Counted from the first letter of the stretch, positions 52,203 to 61,304 are shown. The stretch is DNA of 64,000 nucleotides from Flavipsychrobacter sp. (GCA_031292525.1 JARLGY010000037.1:62001-126000), one strand, 5' to 3'. Translations and numbers: made by a program. Notes: generated from the letters alone by a model not told the origin.

Positions 52203-52757
52203 TTATTTACTCCAGATTGATGCAGATCCTTTTTCAGTACCAAAATCATTTACAAGTCCCTGGGCATTGGTTACTGAGTAATATACACTCATTTGTGCAT
52301 GCTGGGCATAAATAGTTCCTTCCTGCTGTATAACACCATATCCCTGTATAACGTTGCCGTTATATGTTATTTGAGGTATGATCAGCGTATCTCCTTTTAC
52401 ATAGGCATTCACCTTTGTAGTAATTGAATTATAAAAATTAGATATGGTAACATTGGTAACACTGCTGGAAGGATCAGTATCTGCATCTATTGTAACAGCG
52501 TAGTGAGATACGTTGGTAATAGTACCAGTCTCTACAACCTGCCACACGCCCAGAAACTTGGCGCGGCTTATATATTCACATTGCGTCCCCTCATAGCCAG
52601 ATTGGCAAATACAGGAACCGCCAGAACAAACACCACCATATGCGCACACTACCGATTTGCATTTATCCGGAGTACAGGAAGTATAGGTAACTGCAGAAAA
52701 AGCAACTATTGTGCTTAGAGCTGAGAGAAAAATAGTTTTAATAAAACGGGATTTCAT
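52203..52757 (-). CDS. Lipoprotein with EGF-like domain
   Basis: 184 residues from the ATG at 52757; a GTG at 52763 would add two residues. The signal sequence ends with the lipobox TYTSC. Next comes a Cys-rich EGF-like stretch (six Cys: CKSVVCAYGGVCSGGSC and CQSGYEGTQCE). The rest forms a beta-rich domain (FLGVWQVVETGTITNVSHYA) typical of lipocalin-like or DUF-type surface lipoproteins in Bacteroidota. Function not known. Minus-strand gene, alone between terminators. Confidence 0.75.
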   Translation of the reverse strand: MKSRFIKTIFLSALSTIVAFSAVTYTSCTPDKCKSVVCAYGGVCSGGSCICQSGYEGTQCEYISRAKFLGVWQVVETGTITNVSHYAVTIDADTDPSSSVTNVTISNFYNSITTKVNAYVKGDTLIIPQITYNGNVIQGYGVIQQEGTIYAQHAQMSVYYSVTNAQGLVNDFGTEKGSASIWSK

Positions 52758-52929
52758 TAGCACTTAGTGTTTTAACGGAGCTTAAAGATAAAAGAAACAA
52801 TTTTAAAATGCAATACGCCAGGAAATTTCTATCGTCTACCACTAATCACTTACACTACATCTCATTTCCAGAGGTCAATTTATTATTTTAGTTCGACTTT
52901 ACATAGCAAAACAAGAAAATAATATTTTT

Positions 52930-53769
52930 TTATTTTTCTACATCAGCCTTATATGCCCTTATCCCCCTATATATATCATGCGCCACCTGCCATTGTCCAG
53001 CTTCAGAATTTAAATACGTTTCTTCTGTTGGATTATTAATAAACCCTATTTCTACAAGAACACCCGGCATAGCACTCCCTGCCAACACCTCAAGACTCAT
53101 TTGCTTTACACCAAGATCTGCGCGCCCTTCATTACCAAATTGCTGTTGTATTTTAGTTCCTAGAGTAATACTTCTCTTAAGAAAAGCCTGTGAATACTGC
53201 GCTATAATAATAGACGTTTCAGGATCTTTTTCATCCAATAAACCAGGCTCATCAGTAACATTATCACTGTATTCACCAATCGCATTTTCTTTTTGCGAAT
53301 TGCGCTTTAGCCCCAAAACATAAGTTTCAACGCCATTGGCAGCCGTTTCGTGGTGCCGTATAGATTTATACACAGGCACACGAACCCGCTTATGTCCTTT
53401 CTTCACAGTACGGGTTCCTTCCTGCACCCTGGTGTAAGTATAGGCAGTGGAATTTACGTGTACTGCTATAAATAGATCCGCGTTCGACTTGTTGGCTATC
53501 TCGTGTCTGTCAACAAGAGTAGGATAACTATCGTCTGTACGTGTATATATTACCTGTACATCCCGCATACTATCTGCCATTATTTTGCCCAATTTAAGCA
53601 CAACAGCCAGTGTAATATCTTTTTCTTGGCTGAATTGTCCCCGCGCACCAATATCTTTACCACCATGACCTGCGTCTAAAACAATTTTGGTTATCTTTTT
53701 GCCGTTAGCCGATATTGCCGATGAAAAGAGGATCATCACAAGTGCCAATGCTATTGATCTGTAATGCAT
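52930..53769 (-). CDS. N-acetylmuramoyl-L-alanine amidase (amidase_3)
   Basis: 279 residues from the ATG at 53769. The longer frame starts with a TTG at 53784. The signal peptide is SIALALVMILFSSAISA. Zinc amidase features: KIVLDAGHGGKDIGARG, the Glu-His in RHEIANKSNADLFIAVHVNS (HVNS motif), and the catalytic Glu region VLVEIGFINNPTEETYL. The long insertion (about 115-185) with YTYTRVQEGTRTVKKG is usual in Bacteroidota enzymes. It cleaves the amide bond between MurNAc and L-Ala in the periplasm, during daughter cell separation or recycling. Divergent from lptD. Confidence 0.92.
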   Translation of the reverse strand: MHYRSIALALVMILFSSAISANGKKITKIVLDAGHGGKDIGARGQFSQEKDITLAVVLKLGKIMADSMRDVQVIYTRTDDSYPTLVDRHEIANKSNADLFIAVHVNSTAYTYTRVQEGTRTVKKGHKRVRVPVYKSIRHHETAANGVETYVLGLKRNSQKENAIGEYSDNVTDEPGLLDEKDPETSIIIAQYSQAFLKRSITLGTKIQQQFGNEGRADLGVKQMSLEVLAGSAMPGVLVEIGFINNPTEETYLNSEAGQWQVAHDIYRGIRAYKADVEK

Positions 53770-53827
53770 ACTATTTTGATACAATTATATTAAACATACA
53801 AAATTTACTACGTACAGCGCAAATGAT

Positions 53828-53835
53828 TAAATTTG
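53828..53835 (+). promoter_or_regulatory. -7 box (TAAATTTG) upstream of the lptD-like ATG
   Basis: An exact TAnnTTTG ending 12 nt before the ATG at 53848. The TTG at 53833, which would give five more residues, lies inside this box, so the ATG at 53848 is preferred. Confidence 0.55.
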
Positions 53836-53847
53836 CGCCTCCAGAGC

Positions 53848-56532
53848 ATGAGCGGTAAATTTATTTCAAAATTCGCATCCTTCCACCACCAGGTTTTACT
53901 TATGGTGGTATTTTTCCTGTTGTACTGCCTGGCGCCCCTGCATGCACAGAATACAATTATACCTGCCACAACCGATACTACAGCGTCTATAAGCGATAGT
54001 ACCCATTCAATTATTGACACCAATGCATCCAAGAATATTTTAAATAATGATTCATCAAAAGCAGTCAGTGATACCTCTAAAAACAGGCGCTTAGAGGATT
54101 CTTTGGGTATAACCATATCGCACGATGCCCTCCCCGGAGTCGTAAAGTCAGAGGCTGTTGACTCTGCCGTACTCGACATGCAGACCAATCTTTTTTTCCT
54201 GTATGGGCAGGCGCAGGTAAACTACCAGGATCTGCAACTGAATGCAGGCAAAATATCCTATCAGCAAAGTACTGATATTGTAACAGCCCAGCCCACCTTC
54301 GACAGCCTTGGAATAGCTGCAGACCGCCCATCCTTCTCACAAGGGAGTGAAAAGTTCACTTACGACTCACTTCAATATAATTTCAAAAGCAAAAGGGCCA
54401 TAGTTCGTAATGTGCGTAGTCAATATGGTGAGGGCTATGTTTTTAGCCAGCAGATAAAACGAAATCCTGACCAATCTATATTTGGCTGGCGCAACGTTTA
54501 TACTACCTGCGCACTGGATACCCCCCACTTTGGCATTATTGCTAAAAAGATAAAAGTAATACCGGGCAAAATAATTGCTACCGGTTCTGCCAACATTGTA
54601 ATCGAGGGGGTACCAACCCCAATTTTCCTTCCATTTGGGCTCTTCCCAATCTCGCAGACACAACGCTCTGGGTTTATGTTACCCACATACACCATAGAGC
54701 AGGCTCGCGGACTTGGCCTCACAAACGGTGGATATTATTTCTACCTGAGTGATCATGCGGACTTGCTTACCGAGGCCAATATATACACTAAGGGTAGTTA
54801 TGCACTGTCGGGAGTAAGTACTTACCGCAGTATATACCAATACAGCGGGGGGGTGTCGTTTTCTTATGCCCTGAACAAAACCGGCCAGGATTATGAACCA
54901 GGCTCAACCACCGAAAAAGACTTCATGATCAACTGGCGCCACCAGACCGACGCCAAAGCTGAACCGGGCCAAACCTTCAACGCATCGGTACAAGCAGGTA
55001 CATCTACCTTCTATTCCAATAATAGTTACGATCCCAACCAGATACTCCAAAACCAGTACTCTTCAAATATTACCTATTCAAAAAACTGGATAGGCACACC
55101 GTACAGCTTAACGTTAAGTGCCTTGCACAGCCAGGATACAAGAACCCGCCAGGTTAATGTTACATTGCCTTCTATTAACTTCCACGTTACACAGCTCAAT
55201 CCTTTCCAAAATAAAAGAAGCTCCAAAATACACTGGTACGATAAGATAACTACCAGCTACTCATTAGATGGTTATAATACCACAACATTTTATGACAGTG
55301 CCTTTCACTTAAACACTTTAGGGCTGGGCGACTTCCATAATGCAATACATCATACCATCCCTGTAAGCGCATCATATACCATACTCCGTTTCATAAATAT
55401 GTCTTTTAGCGTTAACTATAATGAATATTGGTTTACAGAACGCCTTTATCAAAACTATGATCCCGCGTCATTAGCAATAGATTCTAATTACAAACGTGGC
55501 TTTTATACAGCGCGCGACTTTAATACCGGCGTACAGTTCACTACGCGTATTTACGGTATGAAGATGTTTAAATCGGGCAAAATAAAAGGTATCAGGCATG
55601 TACTTACACCCAATATAGGCTTTGTATATCATCCTGATTTTGCGTCATCACCATATAACTATGCCTACCGTAGCCGTATAAACGACTCTAACTACCAGGT
55701 GATAACTCCTTTCTTTAATTCACAGGTGGGCACCCCTCCCATCGGCAAAGCGGGATCTGTGAACTTCGGCTTGAACAATAACCTTCAAATCAAAGTACGA
55801 TCGAGCAAGGATACCGTGACAGGCTTTAAAAATGTCACCCTTATCGATGGTTTGGGTATTACAACTGCCTACAATATTGCGGCCGACTCGTTCAATCTAA
55901 GTCCCTTTGCCATTAATTTCAGAACTAACATCCTTGACAAGATCAATATAAGTTCCTCTGCAAACTATGACCCCTACGCATTCAATTACAACACAGGTCA
56001 GCGTGTCAACCAGATTATGCTTGAGAATGGTTCTGGGATAGCCCGTTTTACCAATGCATCGTTTTCACTGGGGTCTAATTTCCATTCTGCACCACTCAAA
56101 ACAAGCGGCCCAAGCCCCACTACAAGCGAAGAATATACAAGGGTAATGCGGAACAATGGTGCAAAAGACTATGTTGACTTTAACATACCATGGAGCTTCA
56201 ACTTCAACTATGTGCTTACAGCCAACAGCAATTATAGTCCTTATAGCAAGAAGGATACGGTACTGCTTTCTCAAAACATCACCCTGCAAGGCGATTTTAA
56301 CCTTACAGAGCGTTGGAAAGTAACCGTAAATACCGGTTTCAACGTTACCATGCACCAGATCACATTTACATCAATAGACGTTTATCGCGATCTGCATTGC
56401 TGGCAGTTCCACTTCCAGGCCATTCCATTTGGCGATCGCAAGAGCTACAACTTTACGCTTAATGTGAAAGCTGCAGTACTTCAGGACTTGAAAATAACCC
56501 GACGGAGAGACTTCAGGGATGCAGCCAATTAG
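53848..56532 (+). CDS. lptD: LPS assembly outer membrane protein LptD-like
   Basis: 894 residues from the ATG at 53848. The signal peptide (LLMVVFFLLYCLAPLHAQ) is followed by a Ser/Thr/Asp-rich linker and an OstA-like beta-taco domain (LFFLYGQAQVNYQDLQLNAG, EKFTYDSLQYNFKSKRAIVR). The C-terminal barrel starts near residue 270 with the Bacteroidota LptD motif FPISQTQRSGFMLPTY. It inserts LPS into the outer membrane with LptE. Cys residues TTCALD look like the family's inter-domain disulfide. It is divergent from the amidase gene. Confidence 0.82.
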   Translation: MSGKFISKFASFHHQVLLMVVFFLLYCLAPLHAQNTIIPATTDTTASISDSTHSIIDTNASKNILNNDSSKAVSDTSKNRRLEDSLGITISHDALPGVVKSEAVDSAVLDMQTNLFFLYGQAQVNYQDLQLNAGKISYQQSTDIVTAQPTFDSLGIAADRPSFSQGSEKFTYDSLQYNFKSKRAIVRNVRSQYGEGYVFSQQIKRNPDQSIFGWRNVYTTCALDTPHFGIIAKKIKVIPGKIIATGSANIVIEGVPTPIFLPFGLFPISQTQRSGFMLPTYTIEQARGLGLTNGGYYFYLSDHADLLTEANIYTKGSYALSGVSTYRSIYQYSGGVSFSYALNKTGQDYEPGSTTEKDFMINWRHQTDAKAEPGQTFNASVQAGTSTFYSNNSYDPNQILQNQYSSNITYSKNWIGTPYSLTLSALHSQDTRTRQVNVTLPSINFHVTQLNPFQNKRSSKIHWYDKITTSYSLDGYNTTTFYDSAFHLNTLGLGDFHNAIHHTIPVSASYTILRFINMSFSVNYNEYWFTERLYQNYDPASLAIDSNYKRGFYTARDFNTGVQFTTRIYGMKMFKSGKIKGIRHVLTPNIGFVYHPDFASSPYNYAYRSRINDSNYQVITPFFNSQVGTPPIGKAGSVNFGLNNNLQIKVRSSKDTVTGFKNVTLIDGLGITTAYNIAADSFNLSPFAINFRTNILDKINISSSANYDPYAFNYNTGQRVNQIMLENGSGIARFTNASFSLGSNFHSAPLKTSGPSPTTSEEYTRVMRNNGAKDYVDFNIPWSFNFNYVLTANSNYSPYSKKDTVLLSQNITLQGDFNLTERWKVTVNTGFNVTMHQITFTSIDVYRDLHCWQFHFQAIPFGDRKSYNFTLNVKAAVLQDLKITRRRDFRDAAN

Positions 56533-56599
56533 ATATAGATGCTGCTCTGCATAGAGTCAGCAGTCTTACCCTATTTTGAATGCTGTAATGGCTGATTAC

Positions 56600-57220
56600 T
56601 TATCCTATCAGCCCTTCCCAGTCACCAGCCCCTTGCCTTACCAACTCAATAGCCCCCCCGCTGCAATTGATCACAGTTGATGGTACTATGCCGCCGATGC
56701 CGCCGTCAATTACCATATCCACCAATTTCTCAAAACGGTCATGCATCATTTCAGGGTCTGTAAAGTATTCCACCTCGCCATCCATTGGCAGTGAAGCACT
56801 CATTAACGGATGGCCCAGTTCTGCAACAATAGCACTGCAGATGTTGTTATTAGGTACACGAATACCTACTGTATCCTTTTTAGCTTTTAGCATTTTGGGC
56901 ACCTCCTTGCTCGCATCCAGTATAAAAGTATATGGTCCCGGCAATGCCTTCTTCAATAATCTGAACACGGGAGTATCTACACTTTTTGTGTAATCGCTTA
57001 AATGGCTAAGATCTGAACAGATAAAAGAGAACTGAGCCTTCTTAGGGTCAATACCCTTAATGCGGCATATGCGGGTTATGGCTTCTACATTGTATATATC
57101 GCAACCTATACCGTAAATAGTGTCTGTGGGATAGATGATGATACCACCCTGTTTCAGGCATTTTACAACGGTTTGTATATTCCTTGCCTGTGGGTCATCG
57201 GGATGTATATGTATCAGCAT
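56600..57220 (-). CDS. L-threonylcarbamoyladenylate synthase-like (Sua5/YciO/YrdC)
   Basis: 206 residues, a single YrdC-like domain: GGIIIYPTDTIYGIGCDIYN, RICRIKGIDPKKAQFSF, PGPYTFILDASKEVP and VGIRVPNNNICSAIVAELG. The YrdC type makes threonylcarbamoyl-AMP for t6A37 of tRNA. The YciO branch, which lacks the KxR-SxN set, is the other possibility. The RxxKRPxxxPl region here reads RIKGIDPKKAQF, closer to YciO-like, so the precise activity is uncertain. It stands 51 nt from the NadR-like gene. Confidence 0.8.
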   Translation of the reverse strand: MLIHIHPDDPQARNIQTVVKCLKQGGIIIYPTDTIYGIGCDIYNVEAITRICRIKGIDPKKAQFSFICSDLSHLSDYTKSVDTPVFRLLKKALPGPYTFILDASKEVPKMLKAKKDTVGIRVPNNNICSAIVAELGHPLMSASLPMDGEVEYFTDPEMMHDRFEKLVDMVIDGGIGGIVPSTVINCSGGAIELVRQGAGDWEGLIG

Positions 57221-57271
57221 AGCATATTCAATTTATCAGTAGCTCATACAAAGGTCGTACTTGCCAGATTA

Positions 57272-57793
57272 TCATGGTAATTTGTTTATTGCGGTAAGCG
57301 CTGTTTGCAATCTCTCTTCTTCATTGCCTCTTATATCGTACCATGGTACGCCGCTGTTTATTACAATATCCCGGTACTGCTTATAAAAATACTCCCGCAT
57401 CCCGGGGTCGGCATGCTCCCTCTGTTCGTCATATTCCCAGGCAACATCTATATATGTTAGCAGGTACATATCATATTGCCGGGTGGCTATTTCATGCAAT
57501 ATTTGGCTATTGCAACGTCCAAATGCGTGTTCACTCCACACCTTCAGCACATACAGATCGGTGTCGCACACCAATAACCGAGGGCATTGAGGTAGCAATA
57601 TATCTTCAGTAGCTATCTGTCCACTGGCAATAGTTGTAAGGTCCGCTTCAGTATATTGCCTGTCTAGTGAGGCTATATAGTCCCGTGCATACTCCGGCAC
57701 CCAAAGCGTTTGGCATTTTTGCGCAATAGCCTTGCTTAGTGTGCTCTTACCGGTAGATTCCGGCCCTATGACCACTATTTTTTTAGTTGCCAA
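57272..57793 (-). CDS. NadR-like nicotinamide riboside kinase (AAA ATPase)
   Basis: 173 residues from a TTG at 57793, which overlaps the PAP2 stop by 11 nt. The ORF reads open to 57958, but that part lies inside the PAP2 gene and has no fold. Walker A GPESTGKST begins at about residue 11. YARDYI and DTDLYVLKVWSEH follow, then LLTYIDVAWEYDEQREH and RGNEEERLQTAL. These match the C-terminal nicotinamide riboside kinase domain of NadR. Near pnuC, it should phosphorylate imported nicotinamide riboside to NMN (inference from context and family). Confidence 0.85.
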   Translation of the reverse strand: MATKKIVVIGPESTGKSTLSKAIAQKCQTLWVPEYARDYIASLDRQYTEADLTTIASGQIATEDILLPQCPRLLVCDTDLYVLKVWSEHAFGRCNSQILHEIATRQYDMYLLTYIDVAWEYDEQREHADPGMREYFYKQYRDIVINSGVPWYDIRGNEEERLQTALTAINKLP

Positions 57794-58430
57794 CGTGCGG
57801 GGTGTGAACTTGTTTCTTACGATGATGCAATAACCATGCAGAACCTTTGTAACTGAGCCAGGCAGAACCGGCACCAATAATAGCCCCTGCTGCCACGTCA
57901 CTGGGATAATGCTCCCCCAGGTATAAACGTGAATAGCCTGCTGTTGCCGCCCACACATAAGCTGGTGCGGCTATATACCACTTCTTATATTCCAGCGTAA
58001 GTATGGTTGCTACAGAAAATGCATAAGACGTATGTCCTGATGGGAACGATGGATCACTATCGTATTTATAAGGATGGATGTCCGGATACGTTTTAAAGGG
58101 CCTGCGCCTGTCAATTGCGTATTTAAGGCCCGAAGTAATAATAGTGTTTATAGCCAGTGCACCAATTGTTTTAAATCCATCTACTATCATTGCAGTATCG
58201 TGGGTCGAAAACTCGTAGATCAGTTGCCCTATTGGCAACGCCAATGTAATGGGATATACCGAATTGGTAACATCATTCATAAAACCCTGGTACTGGCTAT
58301 TGTGAATGCGAAATACCTGTATTTGTCGCAGTGTGGTTATGTCTGCATTTTGGGCCTCACTTGTTGCAGGTCTCATCAAAAGCAACATTAGGATAAGGAG
58401 GGATGCTCTGACCGATATATTTTTCTCCAT
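57783..58430 (-). CDS. PAP2-family phosphatase
   Basis: 215 residues. A signal peptide or N-terminal helix (ASLLILMLLLMRPATSEA) precedes the acid phosphatase/PAP2 motifs: KYAIDRRRP (KxxxxxxRP), PSFPSGHT (PSGH) and SRLYLGEHYPSDVAAGA (SRxxxxxHxxxD). All catalytic residues are visible. PAP2 enzymes remove phosphate from lipids, sugars or nucleotides. Between pnuC (43-nt overlap) and the NadR-like kinase (11-nt overlap), it may dephosphorylate NMN outside to release nicotinamide riboside, which is inference only. Confidence 0.85.
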   Translation of the reverse strand: MEKNISVRASLLILMLLLMRPATSEAQNADITTLRQIQVFRIHNSQYQGFMNDVTNSVYPITLALPIGQLIYEFSTHDTAMIVDGFKTIGALAINTIITSGLKYAIDRRRPFKTYPDIHPYKYDSDPSFPSGHTSYAFSVATILTLEYKKWYIAAPAYVWAATAGYSRLYLGEHYPSDVAAGAIIGAGSAWLSYKGSAWLLHHRKKQVHTPHVGN

Positions 58431-59005
58431 TCTAAATATCCAAATATAGCCACTATAAATAGGAATAATGTGAGCCCACCCATAAGGGGTAGTTTTTTAT
58501 AAACAAGCAATGGTATTGCAAAAAGATTAGACACATTCAGCACTATCCAGTTTTCTATTTTGCGACGTGCCAGCAACCACATACCGGCCCAGGCGGTAGC
58601 AGATACCCACCCATCCCAAAGTGGCTGGCTCGACTGCGCTTTGGTAAGTACAACATAAAAAATGGCCCAGCCCACCACTATAATGCCTGCTACTATACCC
58701 CATTCGCGCCGGGTAGCATATGTAATGGGCAACGGCGGTTCATTTTTCTTGCGCAGCCAGTGTACCCAGCCATAAATACTCATCACCAGGTAGTAAAGGC
58801 TGAGTATTGACTCACCGTACAACCTTGCATTAGCCATAATATATATACCAATGGCCGTACCAATAATGCCTGCGGGGTACAGAAGTACATTATTTGCTTT
58901 TGCCAGCAGCACTTCTGCTACCCCCATTATTACTGCAACCCACTCCCACACTGTTGTTTCGCGTACCTGTTCTATAAAAATGGAAAGCCAATAATGCCAC
59001 TGCAT
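58388..59005 (-). CDS. pnuC: Nicotinamide riboside transporter PnuC
   Basis: 205 residues from the ATG at 59005. The frame is open to 59053, but the -7 box 3 nt upstream shows that this start is right. Seven hydrophobic segments and the PnuC motifs WEWVAVIMGVAEVLLA, NVLLYPAGIIGTAIGIYI, LSLYYLVMSIYGWVHW and ENWIVLNVSNLF are present. It moves nicotinamide riboside by facilitated diffusion, trapped by phosphorylation. The gene overlaps PAP2 by 43 nt and is the first of the three-gene cluster with the NadR-like kinase. Confidence 0.92.
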   Translation of the reverse strand: MQWHYWLSIFIEQVRETTVWEWVAVIMGVAEVLLAKANNVLLYPAGIIGTAIGIYIMANARLYGESILSLYYLVMSIYGWVHWLRKKNEPPLPITYATRREWGIVAGIIVVGWAIFYVVLTKAQSSQPLWDGWVSATAWAGMWLLARRKIENWIVLNVSNLFAIPLLVYKKLPLMGGLTLFLFIVAIFGYLEWRKIYRSEHPSLS

Positions 59006-59008
59006 GCG

Positions 59009-59041
59009 CAAATATAAAGGCTCAATATCACAACCAACAAA
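59009..59041 (-). promoter_or_regulatory. pnuC promoter (TTTG-N21-TATATTTG)
   Basis: Minus strand. -33 TTTG at 59038-59041, -7 TATATTTG at 59009-59016, spacer 21. The ATG at 59005 is 3 nt further on, so the mRNA would be leaderless. Confidence 0.75.
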
Positions 59042-59117
59042 AATAAATACCACAAAGAATGAGAATCTATTTGGTAGATTCAGGATAACGCTTATTTTTG
59101 CAATCCCAAAAGCAACT

Positions 59118-59193
59118 GGTGCGATAGCTCAGTTGGTAGAGCAAAGGACTGAAAATCCTTGTGTCGGGGGTTCAAATCCCTCTCGCACCACCA
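59118..59193 (+). tRNA. tRNA-Phe (GAA)
   Basis: GGTGCGA pairs with TCGCACC (59118-59124 with 59183-59189). The D-arm has GCTCAGTTGGTAGAGC, the anticodon loop is CTGAAAA with anticodon GAA, and the T-arm has GGGGGTTCAAATCCCTC. A discriminator A and CCA (59191-59193) follow. A terminator comes 10 nt later. Confidence 0.97.
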
Positions 59194-59202
59194 ACACCAG
59201 CA

Positions 59203-59237
59203 AGCCTTTCAGACCAAAATCTGAAAGGCTTTTTTAT
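59203..59237 (+). terminator. Terminator after tRNA-Phe
   Basis: AGCCTTTCAGA (59203-59213) pairs with TCTGAAAGGCT (59220-59230), followed by TTTTT. Confidence 0.9.
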
Positions 59238-59345
59238 TTCGGGTCAAACATAGGTCAAACATCTCATCGCCTATCTCTCTCAAATTGAAACAAATCTGCA
59301 ACGAGTGGTCTATCGCAAGTGCCGGTCCGAGACCGGTTTCTGTGG

Positions 59346-59382
59346 GTTCTTCCAGATGCGCGAAGCTAACATCCGGAAGAAC
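59346..59382. repeat. Hairpin sharing the stem of the 7-kb repeats
   Basis: GTTCTTCCAGATG (59346-59358) pairs with CATCCGGAAGAAC (59370-59382) with one wobble. The arms TTCC.GATG and CATCCGGAAG match the repeats at 7190, 7282 and 7878, with a different loop. A smaller hairpin, CCGGTC-CGA-GACCGG (59322-59336), lies upstream. Confidence 0.6.
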
Positions 59383-59411
59383 AGGGTGTAAAAGCAAATA
59401 GATCGGGCTTA

Positions 59412-59440
59412 TTGTTTCTTACCTTTTTATTTTAAATTTG
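59412..59440 (+). promoter_or_regulatory. Promoter of the T9SS protein gene
   Basis: TTG at 59412-59414 and TAAATTTG at 59433-59440, spacer 18. The ATG at 59469 is 28 nt downstream. Confidence 0.55.
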
Positions 59441-59468
59441 ATGCAACCTCACATATTAGGTTGTATCT

Positions 59469-61106
59469 ATGAAAAGAATCCTTTTCCTATTGGTTGCGAT
59501 ATCACTGTGCATATACTGTGTGGCGCAGCCGCGTTTCAGCAAATTTTATAATTACTCTATTTCAGTTCCCCCATCTACCGATATATATAATGCTGTAATA
59601 ATAGATAGTAGCTATTTCCTTGCAAATGGTATTACCAATAGTGATAGTCTGAGTTCTTATAACAGCTACCTGGCAGCTATAGACTATGCTGGGAAAACGT
59701 TGTGGCACAAAAACCTGTTCTTCCCCGGCCATTATAACGCTGTGTCAGGTAATCATTCTATGATAAAGTGGGATGATAATACAATACTGATGACAGGTTA
59801 TGAACTGGATACTGCCATACACGACACTGCTGCTATTTTTCAACCGTACCTGTACTTTTTTACTAATAATGGCGACAGTATAAGGTTCCACAAATATGTA
59901 GATAGTTTTAGAATAAGGTATTTCAATGCGCTCACCCGTACATCAGACGGATGTATAATAGCTGCCGGTATCGGTTATTCAAAATCAATGCAATTTGTAC
60001 CTGCCAATGGTTCAAGTTCCCCGGCTCACTATGCTCCTGATTCTGCTAGTTTCTATTTTGTAAAGTTCGATTCACTGGGTACAATAATATGGGAGAAGCA
60101 ATTGTTTACTGTACCTAATATTTATTTGTTTACCACTTTTGCTACCCAGGTGCTGGCTACTGACGATGGCGGCGCTGTACTATCAGGCTTTGCCATAAAC
60201 AGGCCCGGGGTGCTGGGTACCTCTCATATTTTCTTACGCATCGACAGTGCTGGGAATACAGTATGGCAAAAGAACTACAGGAAAAAGAATTACCCTGAAA
60301 CATCTATAAACTCGTTTGATGATATTTGCAAGGCTGCGGGTGGGGGATATTATTTTCTTGCAGAAATAGCTACACTGGATGCAGGACCGGCAGGGCCGGG
60401 CAATTCCTTGCTGTATTATGGTAAGATAAATGACCTGGGAGACACCATATGGACCAAACAGTTTGCCGATACCGGCGATGTAGCTTTGGACGGATATAAA
60501 TATACACAGGCAATGGCTATAAGGCAACGTAGCAATGGCGATCTGCTCCTTACAGGCAACGTGTATTATAACTCTTACGAGCATCCTTTGCTGGTTATAG
60601 CAGACAGCAATGGTAAGGTAAAATCTTACAGGGAATACATAACAGTAGATAATCCAGATATTACACAAGCGCTCAACACCATATGCGAAACCCCACAGAA
60701 AAATATAATACTGGCAGGGATAGCTGCTTATTATGATACCTTACCTGGAGTATGGGACACTGCAGCCGGCTATGGCTGGGTAATACAGGCAGATAGCTTT
60801 GGTTGCCTCACGGGCGGATGCCAATCGGCAGATATACGCTGGGCTGCTAATGACGTTGAGCAACTGCACGTTAATAGTGCTAATGTGCAGCTATATCCTA
60901 ATCCCGGAAATGAACAACTGCACATTATAGTAACCCGCAATATTGAGCAGGTGAACATTGCAGATATGAGCGGCCGCATAATATGGCAGGGAAACATAAA
61001 CCATACTGCCGATGTTAATACAAGTACTTTTGCGCCGGGGCTGTACATCGTATCGTGTTACGGAAAAAGCGGCGGGTTACTGGTACGGAAGTGGAGCAAA
61101 GAATAA
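59469..61106 (+). CDS. Secreted beta-repeat protein with T9SS tail
   Basis: 545 residues. Signal peptide (RILFLLVAISLCIYCVA, cleavage before QPRF). The body repeats a DxxGxxxWxK motif: AIDYAGKTLWHKN, FVKFDSLGTIIWEKQ, LRIDSAGNTVWQKN and KINDLGDTIWTKQ. This is typical of beta-propeller or Delta-60-like repeat proteins. The C-terminus (VQLYPNPGNEQLHII to FAPGLYIVSC) is a type A type IX sorting domain. It is exported to the cell surface; the ligand or activity is unknown. The gene has its own promoter. Confidence 0.85.
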   Translation: MKRILFLLVAISLCIYCVAQPRFSKFYNYSISVPPSTDIYNAVIIDSSYFLANGITNSDSLSSYNSYLAAIDYAGKTLWHKNLFFPGHYNAVSGNHSMIKWDDNTILMTGYELDTAIHDTAAIFQPYLYFFTNNGDSIRFHKYVDSFRIRYFNALTRTSDGCIIAAGIGYSKSMQFVPANGSSSPAHYAPDSASFYFVKFDSLGTIIWEKQLFTVPNIYLFTTFATQVLATDDGGAVLSGFAINRPGVLGTSHIFLRIDSAGNTVWQKNYRKKNYPETSINSFDDICKAAGGGYYFLAEIATLDAGPAGPGNSLLYYGKINDLGDTIWTKQFADTGDVALDGYKYTQAMAIRQRSNGDLLLTGNVYYNSYEHPLLVIADSNGKVKSYREYITVDNPDITQALNTICETPQKNIILAGIAAYYDTLPGVWDTAAGYGWVIQADSFGCLTGGCQSADIRWAANDVEQLHVNSANVQLYPNPGNEQLHIIVTRNIEQVNIADMSGRIIWQGNINHTADVNTSTFAPGLYIVSCYGKSGGLLVRKWSKE

Positions 61107-61193
61107 AAGGACGAGATATATAATATCGAATTATTAGAAATTAACGGCGTAAATCTGAAGGTAAACACTAAAGGCGAAGGGGCTTGCTATTGA

Positions 61194-61304
61194 TGCACGG
61201 TGTCTGGCAGGAACCCTCAATCACTGCAAAATCTATTAAGGTTGGGCGCGGATGAGCTGATTTCATCGGCTCAGGACGATGGTCAGTTTTATGGTCGAGT
61301 AGTA
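61194..61304 (+). pseudogene. Fragment of a zinc-type alcohol dehydrogenase/quinone oxidoreductase
   Basis: About 37 codons read like the MDR family: CTVSGRNPQSLQNLLRLGADE, cut here to parts: SGRNPQSL and LGADELISSAQDDGQ. They correspond to the strand-loop after the GxGxxG of the NAD domain. A TGA (61191-61193) interrupts upstream, and no MDR similarity continues downstream. This looks like a relic of a deleted or recombined gene. Confidence 0.45.

Noticed and set aside
57794-57958. Longer NadR-like ORF
   Set aside because: The extra 55 codons lie in the PAP2 gene and lack a fold; the P-loop starts right after the TTG at 57793.
59209-59397. Possible integrase or attachment-site scar beside tRNA-Phe
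   Set aside because: The sequence after the tRNA terminator includes two TCAAACAT motifs, but no duplicated tRNA end and no integrase gene are present in the window.
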